DNA of 64,000 nt from Nocardia fluminea (GTDB lineage: Bacteria > Actinomycetota > Actinomycetes > Mycobacteriales > Mycobacteriaceae). This document shows positions 46,453 through 54,899 of this stretch, one piece after another. Position 1 is the first letter of the stretch; each line of letters begins with the position of its first letter. Made by a program: the position numbers and the translations under genes. The notes below the pieces were generated by a model. That model was not told the DNA's origin. It saw nothing but the letters and a program-made list of their open reading frames with translations, and did no database searches. The stretch is taken from NCBI RefSeq assembly GCF_002846365.1, contig NZ_PJMW01000002.1, positions 2,170,001 to 2,234,000 on the forward strand, given 5' to 3'.

Positions 46453-47249
46453 CGACCACCGTTGTGCGCCGGATCGGCCGTTTCCTGTTGCCGCTGGCGA
46501 CGTCGCTGATCCTGTTGCTCGTGATCTGGACGCTGTTTCTCCGCCTGTTCCCGCAGATCGGGCCGCGAGTGGGCAAGACGCCGTCGGACGTCTGGGCCTA
46601 CCTGGTCACTTCCGCGGGCGCGCCGACCGCGCGGCAGGCGATCTTCGACGACCTCCTGATCACCCTCGGTGACGCGGCATCGGGGTTCGTCGTCGGAATG
46701 CTCGGCGCGATCGGCGTCGCCGCGCTGTTCGTGCTGTATTCGGCTGTGCGCCAGACGTTCATGCCGGTCGCGATGCTGTTGCGGTCGGTGCCGCTGGTCG
46801 CGCTGAGCCCGATCGTCGTGCTGATCTTCGGCCGTGGCACAGCGGGGGTGACGGTGCTGGCGGCGATCGTCGTGTTCTTCCCCGCCCTGGTGATGATCAT
46901 GACCGGTCTGAGCGAAGCGCCCCGGCAGGCAATGGAATTGGTGACCGCCTACGGCGGTACACGGTGGACGCGACTGCGGATGGTCGCGGTGCCCGCCGCG
47001 CTGCCGTCGGTGTTCGCCGCCGCCAGGGTCTCGGTGCCCGGCGCGCTGATCGGCGCCCTGCTGGGTGAATGGCTCGGCAGCGGAACGGGATTGGGAGCGA
47101 GCCTGGTGCGCGCCATCCCGATGTTCCAGTACAACCGGCTGTGGGCGTCGATCGTGGTGGTCACCGTGGTGTCGGTACTGCTGTACGCGATTGTCGGCGT
47201 GATCGAGAACGTGGTGCTCGCACGCTTCGGTCCCAGCGCGGGATCGTAG
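46449..47249 (+). CDS. ABC transporter permease 2 (purine-catabolism importer)
   Basis: 266 aa, SsuC/ThiX-like. EAA-type loop MELVTAYGGTRWTRLRMVAV. ATG 46449 overlaps the previous stop (ATGA) with GAGGAGAGGCG as ribosome site. Two distinct permeases, one ATPase and a single NMT1-like binding protein is the pattern of importers for small N-heterocycles or pyrimidine precursors, though not specific to them. Confidence 0.88.
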   Translation: MTTTVVRRIGRFLLPLATSLILLLVIWTLFLRLFPQIGPRVGKTPSDVWAYLVTSAGAPTARQAIFDDLLITLGDAASGFVVGMLGAIGVAALFVLYSAVRQTFMPVAMLLRSVPLVALSPIVVLIFGRGTAGVTVLAAIVVFFPALVMIMTGLSEAPRQAMELVTAYGGTRWTRLRMVAVPAALPSVFAAARVSVPGALIGALLGEWLGSGTGLGASLVRAIPMFQYNRLWASIVVVTVVSVLLYAIVGVIENVVLARFGPSAGS

Positions 47250-47425
47250 TACTGCGACCCGTTCTCGGCGCGCCTCCGCCGATGGACTGACCGAAGGGCG
47301 CGACGAAGGAGTGCCCGTAGGGAGGGAAGAGGTGGAGTTCAGCGCCGAGAACCGCGGCGCCAGCCGCCAATAGTACGGAACGTGGTGGCAAAGAGAACGA
47401 AACGCATCGAATCTACATTCTGCGT

Positions 47426-48490
47426 ATGAACAGTATCGACCGTCGTTCCTTTCTCCGCTTTTCCGCATTGACCGGCGCGGCGCTCGGTGGTGCCGGGCTG
47501 CTCGCCGCCTGTGGCGGTAGTTCGGCTACTTCCTCGAACGGCTCGACCGACGACGGCTCGAAATACGGCAAGGTCGCTGTCCAGTTGTCCTGGATCAAGA
47601 ACATCGAATTCGCGGGCGAGTATTTCGCCGATTCGAAGGGCTATTTCAAGGATGCGGGATTCGGTGCGGTAGATCTCGTCGCGGGTGGCGCGGCGTCGAC
47701 TTCGGTGGAAGCCGGGCTCGATACCGGCAAGGTCTGGCTCGGCCTTTCCGCGCCGCAGACCACGGCGCCCGCCGTATTGGAAGGACTACCCGCCAAGATC
47801 GTGGGCGCGACCTATCAGAAGAACCCGTTCGCGATCGTGAGTGCCGCGGGCAAGCCGATCACCTCACCGGCGGATATGAAGGGCCGAAAGATCGGTGTCC
47901 AGGACACCAATCAGCTCATCTTCAGCGCGCTGCTGGCGGCCAACGGCATCAGCCCCGGCGATGTCACCGTGGTGCCCGCGCAGTTCGATCCCACCCCGCT
48001 GGCCAACGGGGAGGTCGACGGCTGGGTGAGTTATGTGACCAACGAGCCGATCACATTGGCGGCCAAGGGCTTCGCCAATAGTCACTTCCTGTTCGCCGAC
48101 TTCGGTCTGCCGCTGGTCGCGGAGACATTGACCGTCGGTCAGCACACCATCGACAACGAGCGCGACAAGCTCAAGGCCTTCCTGACCGCGCAGATCAAGG
48201 GCTGGAAGGACGCTGTCGCCGATCCCGCCGGGTCCGCGCGCCTGGCCGTGGAGGTCTACGGCAAGGACCTGAAACTCGATCTCGCCGAGCAGACCGCGGA
48301 GGCCACCGCGCAGAACGATCTGGTCGTCTCGGCCTCGACCGCGACCGACGGCCTGCTGACGATGTCGGACGCGCTGATCGAACAGAACATCGCCGCGCTG
48401 CGGACCGCCAAGATCGACATCAAGGCCGACCAGCTCTTCGACCTGTCGGTGCTGCGTGAGGTGTACGCCGAAAACCCCAGCTTGAAATAG
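47426..48490 (+). CDS. ABC transporter substrate-binding lipoprotein, NMT1/THI5-like
   Basis: 354 aa. The N terminus combines a twin-arginine motif (RRSFLRFSA) with a lipobox LLAAC (C29), so it is probably a Tat-exported lipoprotein. The mature part is an NMT1/THI5-like binding fold: KVAVQLSWIKNIEFAGEYFA, DSKGYFKDAGF, and the hinge GRKIGVQDTNQLIFSALLA. THI5-like proteins bind pyrimidine- or purine-like rings among others. It lies 177 bp after the permeases; ATG is preceded by weak AAGAGAACG-type sequence. A terminator follows. Confidence 0.88.
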   Translation: MNSIDRRSFLRFSALTGAALGGAGLLAACGGSSATSSNGSTDDGSKYGKVAVQLSWIKNIEFAGEYFADSKGYFKDAGFGAVDLVAGGAASTSVEAGLDTGKVWLGLSAPQTTAPAVLEGLPAKIVGATYQKNPFAIVSAAGKPITSPADMKGRKIGVQDTNQLIFSALLAANGISPGDVTVVPAQFDPTPLANGEVDGWVSYVTNEPITLAAKGFANSHFLFADFGLPLVAETLTVGQHTIDNERDKLKAFLTAQIKGWKDAVADPAGSARLAVEVYGKDLKLDLAEQTAEATAQNDLVVSASTATDGLLTMSDALIEQNIAALRTAKIDIKADQLFDLSVLREVYAENPSLK

Positions 48491-48497
48491 CAACCAG

Positions 48498-48525
48498 GCC
48501 GGCGCCGCGAATCGGCGGCGCCGGC
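48498..48525. terminator. terminator after the binding-protein gene
   Basis: Perfect 11-bp stem GCCGGCGCCGC / GCGGCGCCGGC, 6-nt loop, between convergent genes. Confidence 0.88.
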
Positions 48526-48532
48526 CGGTGCC

Positions 48533-49552
48533 TCAGATAGCCATCCCCACGGCGGCTGTCGACCGGTAGTCGCGCTCGGCCGCGAGGCGCAGGCCCGCGC
48601 GGGAGGCGAGGAAGTCGGCGGTGATGAAGACGGCGGTCTCGGCGGGAGTGCGCGGGCCCGCTTCCAGGCCGGCCGGAACGTGCACGCGCGACAGGGTCGG
48701 CTCGTCGAAGCCGCCGGCGCGCAGGTCGTCGAGGCGCCGCGCCTGGTCGGCGGGGGTGCCGAGGGCTGCCAGGTACCCGAGCTCGGGTAGGCGTAACGCG
48801 ACGGTGAGCAGCGGGATCTCGAAGCGCGGCTCGTTGGCCAGCACGACGATCGCGGTGCTGCTGTCGACCTCGCCCGCGGCCGAGAGCGTGTTGAGGTAGC
48901 GGTGCGGCCAGTCGACGACCACTTCGGCGCCGGGGAACGAGGCCGGGTCGGCGAACTCGGGGCGCGAGTCGCAGATGGTGACCCGGTAGCCGATCATCCG
49001 CGCCTGGGCGACGAGGGTCGCCGCGTAGGCGTTGGCGCCGAAGATGATCAGGCGCGGCGGCGGGCAGTACGAGGCGACGAACAGATCCGACTCGGGCAGC
49101 GCGACGAGTTCGGTCGCGTGCTTGCGATCGGTGACCAGATGCTGGCCGATGACATCGGGATCCTGATTCCACACCACGGTGAACACGGTGACCCGGCGAT
49201 GGGCTTGGATATCGGCGGCGATAGTCGGGAATTCGGGAAAGTCGCGGCAGGAGAAGGGTTCTACGAAGATATCGACGAGCGTTCCGTCGTCCGCGCTCGA
49301 TTCCAGACCGGTGAGCATGCTGTAGCGACGTAGTTGCCGGACGCCGGTGCGACCGGCTTCCAGTGCCGCTTCGTAGACGGTCTCTTCCAGCCGTCCGGAG
49401 GCAATGGATCCGAACACGCCGCCATTGGGGGTGACGAGCATCGAAGAGCCGATGGGCAGGGAATTGGTGCCGATGGTACGGACCACGGTGGCGAGGCCGC
49501 CCGTACGGCCCGAATGCCACACTCGCAGAAGGTCATCGACGATATCGCGCAT
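48533..49552 (-). CDS. xdhC: XdhC/CoxI family molybdenum-cofactor maturation protein
   Basis: 339 aa. N-terminal XdhC_CoxI domain (LATVVRTIGTNSLPIGSSML, VTPNGGVFGSIASGRLEET), then a Rossmann-type second domain (RLIIFGANAYAATLVAQAR, YRVTICDSRPEFADP, VVDWPHRYL). These proteins bind and sulfurate the molybdenum cofactor before insertion into xanthine dehydrogenase. The usual Cys of the N-terminal GCVE-type motif is replaced by Ser/Ala (FGSIASGR). It follows the MocA-like gene by 15 bp, and faces the purine genes. Confidence 0.9.
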   Translation of the reverse strand: MRDIVDDLLRVWHSGRTGGLATVVRTIGTNSLPIGSSMLVTPNGGVFGSIASGRLEETVYEAALEAGRTGVRQLRRYSMLTGLESSADDGTLVDIFVEPFSCRDFPEFPTIAADIQAHRRVTVFTVVWNQDPDVIGQHLVTDRKHATELVALPESDLFVASYCPPPRLIIFGANAYAATLVAQARMIGYRVTICDSRPEFADPASFPGAEVVVDWPHRYLNTLSAAGEVDSSTAIVVLANEPRFEIPLLTVALRLPELGYLAALGTPADQARRLDDLRAGGFDEPTLSRVHVPAGLEAGPRTPAETAVFITADFLASRAGLRLAAERDYRSTAAVGMAI

Positions 49553-49567
49553 ATCTCACAACTCCGA

Positions 49568-50164
49568 TCACCGTGCGCCGACTTCCGGGAAATCGCGATC
49601 GGTCCCTGTCGCCAAGTCGTCGCACGTGACGCACACCATATCCTGTCGACCGCCCAAATAGGAACCGGCCCCGATATCGCCGACGGTCGTCTTCGAAATG
49701 GCTTCCCAGTGCTTGTTCTCGATCACAACGGGGTGTCCAGGTGTGTTGTGAAACACAGCACGGGCAAGTCCGCTCTGGCTCGAGCGTGCCGTGGCGAGCA
49801 CTCGGGCCACCACATCGGCCCCGATATCGGGGGTGTCGACGGGCAGGAACGCCACGTAGCGGGTGCCCTTTTCGGTGCAGGCGCGCAGGGCGTCGCGCAC
49901 CGTCGCGGAGAGCCCCGTCGCCCAGTCGGCGACCCACCGGCATCGGGTGCCCGCGGGCAGTCCGAGGACGCCCGGATCGGGTCCGGTCGCGCCGAGCATG
50001 ACGATCACCGGATCGCAGCCACCCTCGCGCAGCGCGGTGATCGCCGCGCGCAACCAGGCGCCGTTCTCGGCGAGTGCCTTGGGTTTGCCGTATCGCGTGC
50101 CCGCACCCGCCGCGAGGACGATGCCCGCGCACGAGGTGTGCGTGGAGCGGTCGACTGGGGGCAT
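49568..50164 (-). CDS. MocA/MobA-like NTP transferase (molybdopterin cytidylyltransferase-like)
   Basis: 198 aa. Start CAGIVLAAGAGTRYGKPKAL holds the nucleotide-binding LAAGxGxRxGxxK motif; LPVDTPDIGADVV carries the metal Asp; FHNTPGHPVVIENKHW matches the GHPV motif of MocA. MocA adds CMP to molybdopterin to make the MCD cofactor of xanthine dehydrogenase-family enzymes. ATG 50164 is chosen at the family start. It is divergent from uraD across 126 bp. Confidence 0.85.
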   Translation of the reverse strand: MPPVDRSTHTSCAGIVLAAGAGTRYGKPKALAENGAWLRAAITALREGGCDPVIVMLGATGPDPGVLGLPAGTRCRWVADWATGLSATVRDALRACTEKGTRYVAFLPVDTPDIGADVVARVLATARSSQSGLARAVFHNTPGHPVVIENKHWEAISKTTVGDIGAGSYLGGRQDMVCVTCDDLATGTDRDFPEVGAR

Positions 50165-50290
50165 GTGAGCGAAAGTAATGACGCAATGTTGCCGGTCGAT
50201 TACAGCCGGGGAGCGCGGCGACGACGACACGCCGACGTGATGGACTGCACATCGGTGGCGACGGACCGGGGATCGCGCGATGCTGGATCG

Positions 50291-50782
50291 ATGACGACCG
50301 AAGGGCTGAGCCTCGCGGGTTTCAACGATCTACCTGCGAAGACCGCCGAAGAAGCGCTGCTCGCCTGTTGCTCGGCGCCACGTTGGGCGCGGGCGATCGT
50401 GGCCGCGCGGCCCTACCCCACCACGGAAGCGCTGCTGGCGGCGGCCGACGCGGAATCGGCCGCACTCGACGATGCCGAGATCGACGAGGCGCTGGCCGGT
50501 CACCCGCGCATCGGCGACAGGCCCACCTCGGCGGCCTCGGCGCGCGAGCAGGCCGGGGTGACGGGCGAGGACGTGCGCTCGGCGCTGGCCGAGGGCAATC
50601 GCGCGTACGAGGCGAAGTTCGGTCATATCTATCTGGTCTGCGCGGCGGGTCGTGGTGGCGAGGAGTTGCTGGCGATCCTGCGGGCGCGGTTGGACAACGA
50701 TCCGGCTACCGAAAGGCAGGTCATGCGAACAGAATTGGCGAAGATCAACCGGCTGCGTCTCACGAAACTGGTGGCGCCATGA
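50291..50782 (+). CDS. uraD: OHCU decarboxylase (UraD)
   Basis: 163 aa. It decarboxylates 2-oxo-4-hydroxy-4-carboxy-5-ureidoimidazoline to S-allantoin. Motif GHPRIGDRP with the active-site His, then REQAGV and the helix YEAKFGHIYLVCAAGR typical of the family, and an Arg-Leu-rich C-terminal helix (INRLRLTKL). The stop overlaps the uraH start (ATGA). First gene of the tight urate-degrading cluster. Confidence 0.94.
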   Translation: MTTEGLSLAGFNDLPAKTAEEALLACCSAPRWARAIVAARPYPTTEALLAAADAESAALDDAEIDEALAGHPRIGDRPTSAASAREQAGVTGEDVRSALAEGNRAYEAKFGHIYLVCAAGRGGEELLAILRARLDNDPATERQVMRTELAKINRLRLTKLVAP

Positions 50783-51099
50783 CGAGCCTGAGTACCCACG
50801 TCCTCGACGCCGTGCGCGGGGCGCCCGCCGCGGGTGTCGCCGTGTGGCTGGTGCGCGGCGAGCAGCGGCTCACCGAGGCGCTCACCGATGCCGACGGCCG
50901 GGTGAAGGAGCTGGCGGCCGGCCTCAATCCGGGTGACTACCGGCTGTTCTTCGACACCGGCAGCTACTTCGCGGCACAGGGCACCGAGACCTTCTACCCG
51001 GAGGTCTGCGTCGCGTTCACGGTGGGTGAGCGGCAGCCGCATCTGCATGTGCCGCTGCTGCTGTCGCCGTTCGCCTATTCCACCTACCGAGGGAGCTGA
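50779..51099 (+). CDS. uraH: 5-hydroxyisourate hydrolase (UraH)
   Basis: 106 aa. Transthyretin-like HIUase: N-terminal LSTHVLDAVRGAPA, and the C-terminal YRGS tetrapeptide that marks the hydrolases as opposed to transthyretin. Catalytic His/Arg are present (STHVLD, FYPEVCVAF). It turns 5-hydroxyisourate into OHCU for UraD. Coupled to uraD by overlap, and 1 bp before uricase. Confidence 0.96.
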   Translation: MTSLSTHVLDAVRGAPAAGVAVWLVRGEQRLTEALTDADGRVKELAAGLNPGDYRLFFDTGSYFAAQGTETFYPEVCVAFTVGERQPHLHVPLLLSPFAYSTYRGS

Positions 51100-51100
51100 G

Positions 51101-52006
51101 ATGGCACTGACCGGTCCGATCGTGCTGACCGACAATCGATACGGCAAGGCCGAGAATCGGGTTGTGCGTTTCTACAAAGAGAACGCGCGCCACGAGATTC
51201 GCGACGTGAACGTCTCGACGACCCTGCGCGGCGATTTCGAGGCGGCATACACCGACGGTGACCAGCGTCACGTCCTGCCCACCGACACCCAGAAACACAT
51301 GGCCTTCGTGTACTCGAAGAAGCCGGGCCTCGACACCATCGAGGACTACGCGATCGCGCTGGGAAAGCACTTCGTCGACTCGGTCGATCCGGTGTCGAGT
51401 GCGCGCATCGACGTGGACTCCTATGGCTGGCAGCGCGTTTCGGTCGACGGTGCCGAGCACGATCACACCTGGGTGCGGCAGGGCCCGGAAGTGCGGACGG
51501 CCGCGGTGACCGTGGCGGGTAAGGGCGCCGCGCAGCGGCGGTGGGTGATCGGCGGGATCAAGGACCTGGTGCTGCTCAAGTCGACGGGCTCGGAGTTCGC
51601 CGACTTCCTCACCGACGAGTACACGACGCTCGCGCCGACCCACGATCGCGTGCTGGCCAGTTCGCTGGTGGTCCAGTGGCGATTCGCCGAGATCGGCGGA
51701 TTCGACTGGGACGAGGTGTACGCCGGTATCCGCGCCACGCTCCTCGAGCTCTTCGCGACCACCTACTCCAAGGCGTTGCAGCAGACGCTGTACGCGATGG
51801 GAACGGCCGCGCTGGAACGCTTTCCGATGCTGGCCGAGATCCGGTTGTCGGCGCCGAACAAGCACCACTTCGACTACGACCTGGCGAGATTCGACATCGA
51901 GAACAAGGGAGAGGTCTTCTGGGCGGCGGACCGGCCGTACGGCTCGATCCACGCCACCCTGGCGCGTGCGGACGCGCCCGACGCGGGAATCGCGTGGCAG
52001 CCGTGA
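51101..52006 (+). CDS. urate oxidase (uricase, cofactor-free)
   Basis: 301 aa. T-fold uricase: DNRYGKAENRVVRFYK, the T of the charge-relay in VLPTDTQKHMAFVY, LKSTGSEFADFLTDEYTTL, LPTDT-type motif, and SAPNKHHFDYDLARF near the end (N-K-H-H proton relay). It oxidises urate to 5-hydroxyisourate with O2, releasing H2O2. Start ATG after GAGGGAGCTGAG. The C terminus lacks the SKL peroxisomal tail, as expected in bacteria. GTGA overlap with the next gene. Confidence 0.97.
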   Translation: MALTGPIVLTDNRYGKAENRVVRFYKENARHEIRDVNVSTTLRGDFEAAYTDGDQRHVLPTDTQKHMAFVYSKKPGLDTIEDYAIALGKHFVDSVDPVSSARIDVDSYGWQRVSVDGAEHDHTWVRQGPEVRTAAVTVAGKGAAQRRWVIGGIKDLVLLKSTGSEFADFLTDEYTTLAPTHDRVLASSLVVQWRFAEIGGFDWDEVYAGIRATLLELFATTYSKALQQTLYAMGTAALERFPMLAEIRLSAPNKHHFDYDLARFDIENKGEVFWAADRPYGSIHATLARADAPDAGIAWQP

Positions 52007-53364
52007 GCGCGCCCGATCTGCTGATCCACGGCTGTGCGGTGGTGACCGTCGACGCGGCGGGCACCGAATACCGCGAAGGCTGGGTCACCGTGCGCGGCAA
52101 CAGGATCGACGCCCTCGGGTCGGGTAACCCGCCCGAGTTCGGTCCGGAGGTCGCGCGGATCGACGGGCGTGGCTGCGTGCTCACGCCCGGTCTGGTGAAC
52201 ACCCACCACCACCTGTACCAATGGATCACCCGTGGGCTGGCCGCCGACAACACGCTGTTCGAGTGGCTGACCATGCTGTATCCGGTGTGGTCGCGCATCG
52301 ACGAGAAGTCGGTACGGACGGCGGCCACCGGCGCACTGGTGTCGCTGGCCCGCAGTGGATGCACGACCTCGTCGGATCACCACTACGTGTTCCCGCGAGG
52401 CGGCGGTGACCTGCTCGCCGCCGAGATCGGGGCGGCGGCGGAGGTGGGGCTGCGGTTCCACCCGGCGCGCGGGTCGATGGACCTCGGGCAGAGCGCGGGC
52501 GGGTTGCCGCCGGACAGTGTGGTCGAGTCGATCGACGACATCCTCGCCGCGAGCGCGGCGGCCATCCAGGACTGGCACGACCCGTCCTTCGACGCGATGG
52601 TGCGGATCGCGCTGGCCCCCTGCTCGCCGTTCTCGGTGACCGCCGACCTCATGCGCGAGTCCGCGGCACTGGCCCGTTCCGCCGGCGTCCGGCTGCACAC
52701 CCACCTCGCCGAAACCCTCGACGAACAGGAATTCTGCCAGGAGAAGTTCGGGTGCACGCCCGCCGAGTACATGGAGCGGCTCGGCTGGCTCGGCGACGAC
52801 GTCTGGTACGCCCACGCCGTGCACCTCGACGACCCGGCGATCGCGGCGATGGCTCGCACCGGTACCGGGATCGCGCACTGCCCGACGTCCAACGGCCGAC
52901 TGGGCGCTGGGATCGCACGGACCGCCGACCTGGTGGCGGCCGGCGTGCCCGTCGGCCTCGGCGTCGACGGTGCGGCCAGCAACGAGTCCAGCTCGATGAT
53001 CGAGGAACCGCGCAACGCGCTGCTGTATGCGCGGGCGATCGGCGGCCCACGCGCGATGACGGTGCGCACGGCGCTGGAGCTGGCCACCATGGGTGGCGCG
53101 CGGGTGCTCGGGCGGGCTGCCGAGATCGGCTCCGTCGAGCCCGGCAAGCTGGCGGACCTGGCGCTGTGGCGGCTGGATACGGCCGCTCACGCGGGCATCG
53201 AGGATCCGGTGGTCGCGCTGGTTCTCGGATCGGCGCCGCCACTGGCCGCCTTGCTGGTGAACGGACGCGAAGTCGTTCGCGACGATGTGGTGCTGACGGT
53301 GGACGAGGCGTCGGTGGGGGCCGAGGTGGCCAGGGCGCAGTCGACGCTGCTCGCCGGTGCGTGA
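52003..53364 (+). CDS. 8-oxoguanine deaminase-like amidohydrolase
   Basis: 453 aa, amidohydrolase superfamily (AtzB/TrzN/SsnA branch). Metal and catalytic motifs: TPGLVNTHHHLYQW (HxH), RLHTHLAETLDEQEF, GIAHCPTSNGRLG and GLGVDGAASNES (Asp). This set is the pattern of 8-oxoguanine/isoguanine deaminases in the cog0402 group, which deaminate 8-oxoguanine to urate; a plain guanine deaminase cannot be excluded. GTG 52003 overlaps the uricase stop (GTGA). Placement directly after uricase suggests it feeds urate. Confidence 0.85.
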   Translation: MSAPDLLIHGCAVVTVDAAGTEYREGWVTVRGNRIDALGSGNPPEFGPEVARIDGRGCVLTPGLVNTHHHLYQWITRGLAADNTLFEWLTMLYPVWSRIDEKSVRTAATGALVSLARSGCTTSSDHHYVFPRGGGDLLAAEIGAAAEVGLRFHPARGSMDLGQSAGGLPPDSVVESIDDILAASAAAIQDWHDPSFDAMVRIALAPCSPFSVTADLMRESAALARSAGVRLHTHLAETLDEQEFCQEKFGCTPAEYMERLGWLGDDVWYAHAVHLDDPAIAAMARTGTGIAHCPTSNGRLGAGIARTADLVAAGVPVGLGVDGAASNESSSMIEEPRNALLYARAIGGPRAMTVRTALELATMGGARVLGRAAEIGSVEPGKLADLALWRLDTAAHAGIEDPVVALVLGSAPPLAALLVNGREVVRDDVVLTVDEASVGAEVARAQSTLLAGA

Positions 53365-53460
53365 GGCCTCCCGGTCGGGGCATCCGTTGACGCCGCCCGA
53401 GCATCGGCGTGCTGATCTGCGGTTTTGCGCGGAGCGGCGCACACTGGATGGCGTACACCG

Positions 53461-53468
53461 GGTTAACC
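53461..53468. promoter_or_regulatory. possible operator upstream of the xanthine dehydrogenase FAD subunit
   Basis: GGTTAACC, a perfect dyad in CCGGGTTAACCGCG, 78 bp before the GTG. It has the GGTNNACC form also seen before allantoicase (GGTATACC). The rest of the 181-bp gap shows nothing else. Confidence 0.3.
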
Positions 53469-53545
53469 GCGGCGCAACCCGGCGCGGGTTTCGTGCAACA
53501 TCGTGGCAACTCCCGGCCCCTACTGTGGCCGGTGAGGTTAGCGAG

Positions 53546-54397
53546 GTGAACGTGGATCTGGACACTGTTTCCGAGATTGTTCTCGCCCGCGAACGCGCCG
53601 ATCTGGCGCGGATCGGCGCGGGAACCGCGGTGCTGGCGGGCGGCACCTTCCTGTTCTCCGAACCGCACGATCATCTCGACACGCTCGTCGACATCACCAC
53701 CCTCGGCTGGGCGCCGCTGACCGAGTCCGCGCAGGGGCTGGAGATCGCCGCGACCTGCACGCTGGCGGAATTCGCCGGTGCCGGGCCCGGCCGCGAACTC
53801 GGCACCCCGACGCTGCGGCCGCAGTGGCCGGGCACGGCGCTGTTCGCGCAGTGCTGCCGCGCGCTGCTGGCCTCCCACAAGATCTGGCGCACGGCGACGG
53901 TCGGCGGGAACGTGTGCCTGTCACTGCCCGCGGGCGCGGTGCTCGGCGCACTCGTCGCGTTGGACGCGACCGCGGTGATCTGGCCACGTGGCGGTGGTGA
54001 GCGCCGAATCGCCCTGCGCGACTTCGTCACCGGGCCGGGCGAGAACCTGTTGGGATCGGGTGCTGTGGTGCGCGCGTTCCTGGTGCCCACCTCGAGCCTG
54101 CTGGCGCGCACCAGCTTTCGCAAAGTGGCCTTGGCGCCGCTCGGCCGTTCGGGGTCGGTGGTAATGGGCAGGCGCACGGCCGACGACCGATGCGCGATCA
54201 CCATCACCGCGGCGACCGTTCGCCCGATCGTGCTCGACTTCGATTCCGTCCCTACACCATCCGAACTGACCGAGGCGCTGGCCGAGATCACGGCCGACGT
54301 GTGGTTCGACGATCCGCACGGCGCGCCGGACTGGCGCGAGCACGTCACCGGTCTACTGGTTGCCGAGGTGGCCGCCGAACTCGGGGAGGCGCCGTGA
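53546..54397 (+). CDS. xdhB: xanthine dehydrogenase FAD-binding subunit
   Basis: 283 aa. FAD-binding domain of the CO-dehydrogenase medium-chain family: LAGGTFLFSEPHDHLDTLVD (first FAD loop) and ATVGGNVCLSLPAGAVLGAL (second loop), then the C-terminal domain TSSLLARTSFRKVALAPLG. It transfers electrons from the iron-sulfur clusters to NAD. GTG 53546 is preceded by GAGGTTAGCGAG. The catalytic subunit lies 1.4 kb downstream, separated by a regulator and a reductase gene. Convergent with the HxlR gene, 2 bp between stops. Confidence 0.9.
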   Translation: MNVDLDTVSEIVLARERADLARIGAGTAVLAGGTFLFSEPHDHLDTLVDITTLGWAPLTESAQGLEIAATCTLAEFAGAGPGRELGTPTLRPQWPGTALFAQCCRALLASHKIWRTATVGGNVCLSLPAGAVLGALVALDATAVIWPRGGGERRIALRDFVTGPGENLLGSGAVVRAFLVPTSSLLARTSFRKVALAPLGRSGSVVMGRRTADDRCAITITAATVRPIVLDFDSVPTPSELTEALAEITADVWFDDPHGAPDWREHVTGLLVAEVAAELGEAP

Positions 54398-54399
54398 GT

Positions 54400-54798
54400 T
54401 CAGCGAGTCGCGTCGTAGGCGGCGCGAGCGGCGAGCACCCGATCCATGTGCTGCTCGGCCCAGCCCTTGATCGTGCGCATCACCGGCAACAAGTCCTCGC
54501 CGAGCGGCGTCAGCCGGTACTCGACGCGAATTGGCACCTCGGGCAGCACGGTGCGGGTGACCAGGCCGTCGCGTTCGAGATTGCGCAGGGTCTGCGTGAG
54601 CATCTTCTGGCTCACGCCCGCCAGCCGCTGGTTCAGCTCGCTGTAGCGCAGCGAGCCGTCGGCGAGCGCGTTGATCGCCAGACTCACCCACTTGTCGCCG
54701 ATCCGGTCCAGCAGCTGACGCGCCGGGCATTCGGCCACGTAGGCGTTGTAGGCCGCGCCCGCTTCGGCGCGGCGCTCGGCGGCGGTCCGCGTGCTCAT
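54400..54798 (-). CDS. HxlR family regulator inside the xanthine dehydrogenase locus
   Basis: 132 aa. HxlR winged helix: LLDRIGDKWVSLAINALADG, LRYSELNQRLAGVSQKMLTQ, RVEYRLTPLGEDLLPVM. C24 (AECPARQ) is at the site where HypR-type and related members sense electrophiles. Divergent from the quinone-reductase gene with a perfect dyad between, the standard autoregulated arrangement. Overall the unit looks inserted in the xdh region. Confidence 0.9.
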   Translation of the reverse strand: MSTRTAAERRAEAGAAYNAYVAECPARQLLDRIGDKWVSLAINALADGSLRYSELNQRLAGVSQKMLTQTLRNLERDGLVTRTVLPEVPIRVEYRLTPLGEDLLPVMRTIKGWAEQHMDRVLAARAAYDATR

Positions 54799-54816
54799 CG
54801 CTCTCCCTCGCGTGCG

Positions 54817-54838
54817 GTACGCACTTCGCAGTGCGTAC
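54817..54838. promoter_or_regulatory. HxlR operator candidate
   Basis: GTACGCACT-TCGC-AGTGCGTAC, a perfect 9-bp inverted repeat midway in the divergent HxlR/quinone-reductase spacer. The arms match the usual HxlR/HypR operator form (GTAC...GTAC ends). Confidence 0.75.
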
Positions 54839-54899
54839 TTCCCGAGAGAGAGTAGCTCTCCCTAGGTTCGGTCAGTACCTACGGAAGAGAGAGATCATC

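Noticed and set aside
49334..50290. Open frame upstream of uraD running antisense through the XdhC and MocA-like genes
   Set aside because: Only the part from ATG 50291 shows UraD motifs; the earlier part is antisense to known genes.
51874..53646. 590-codon minus-strand open frame opposite the 8-oxoguanine deaminase gene
   Set aside because: Arg/Pro/Ser/Thr-rich shadow of a well-supported amidohydrolase.
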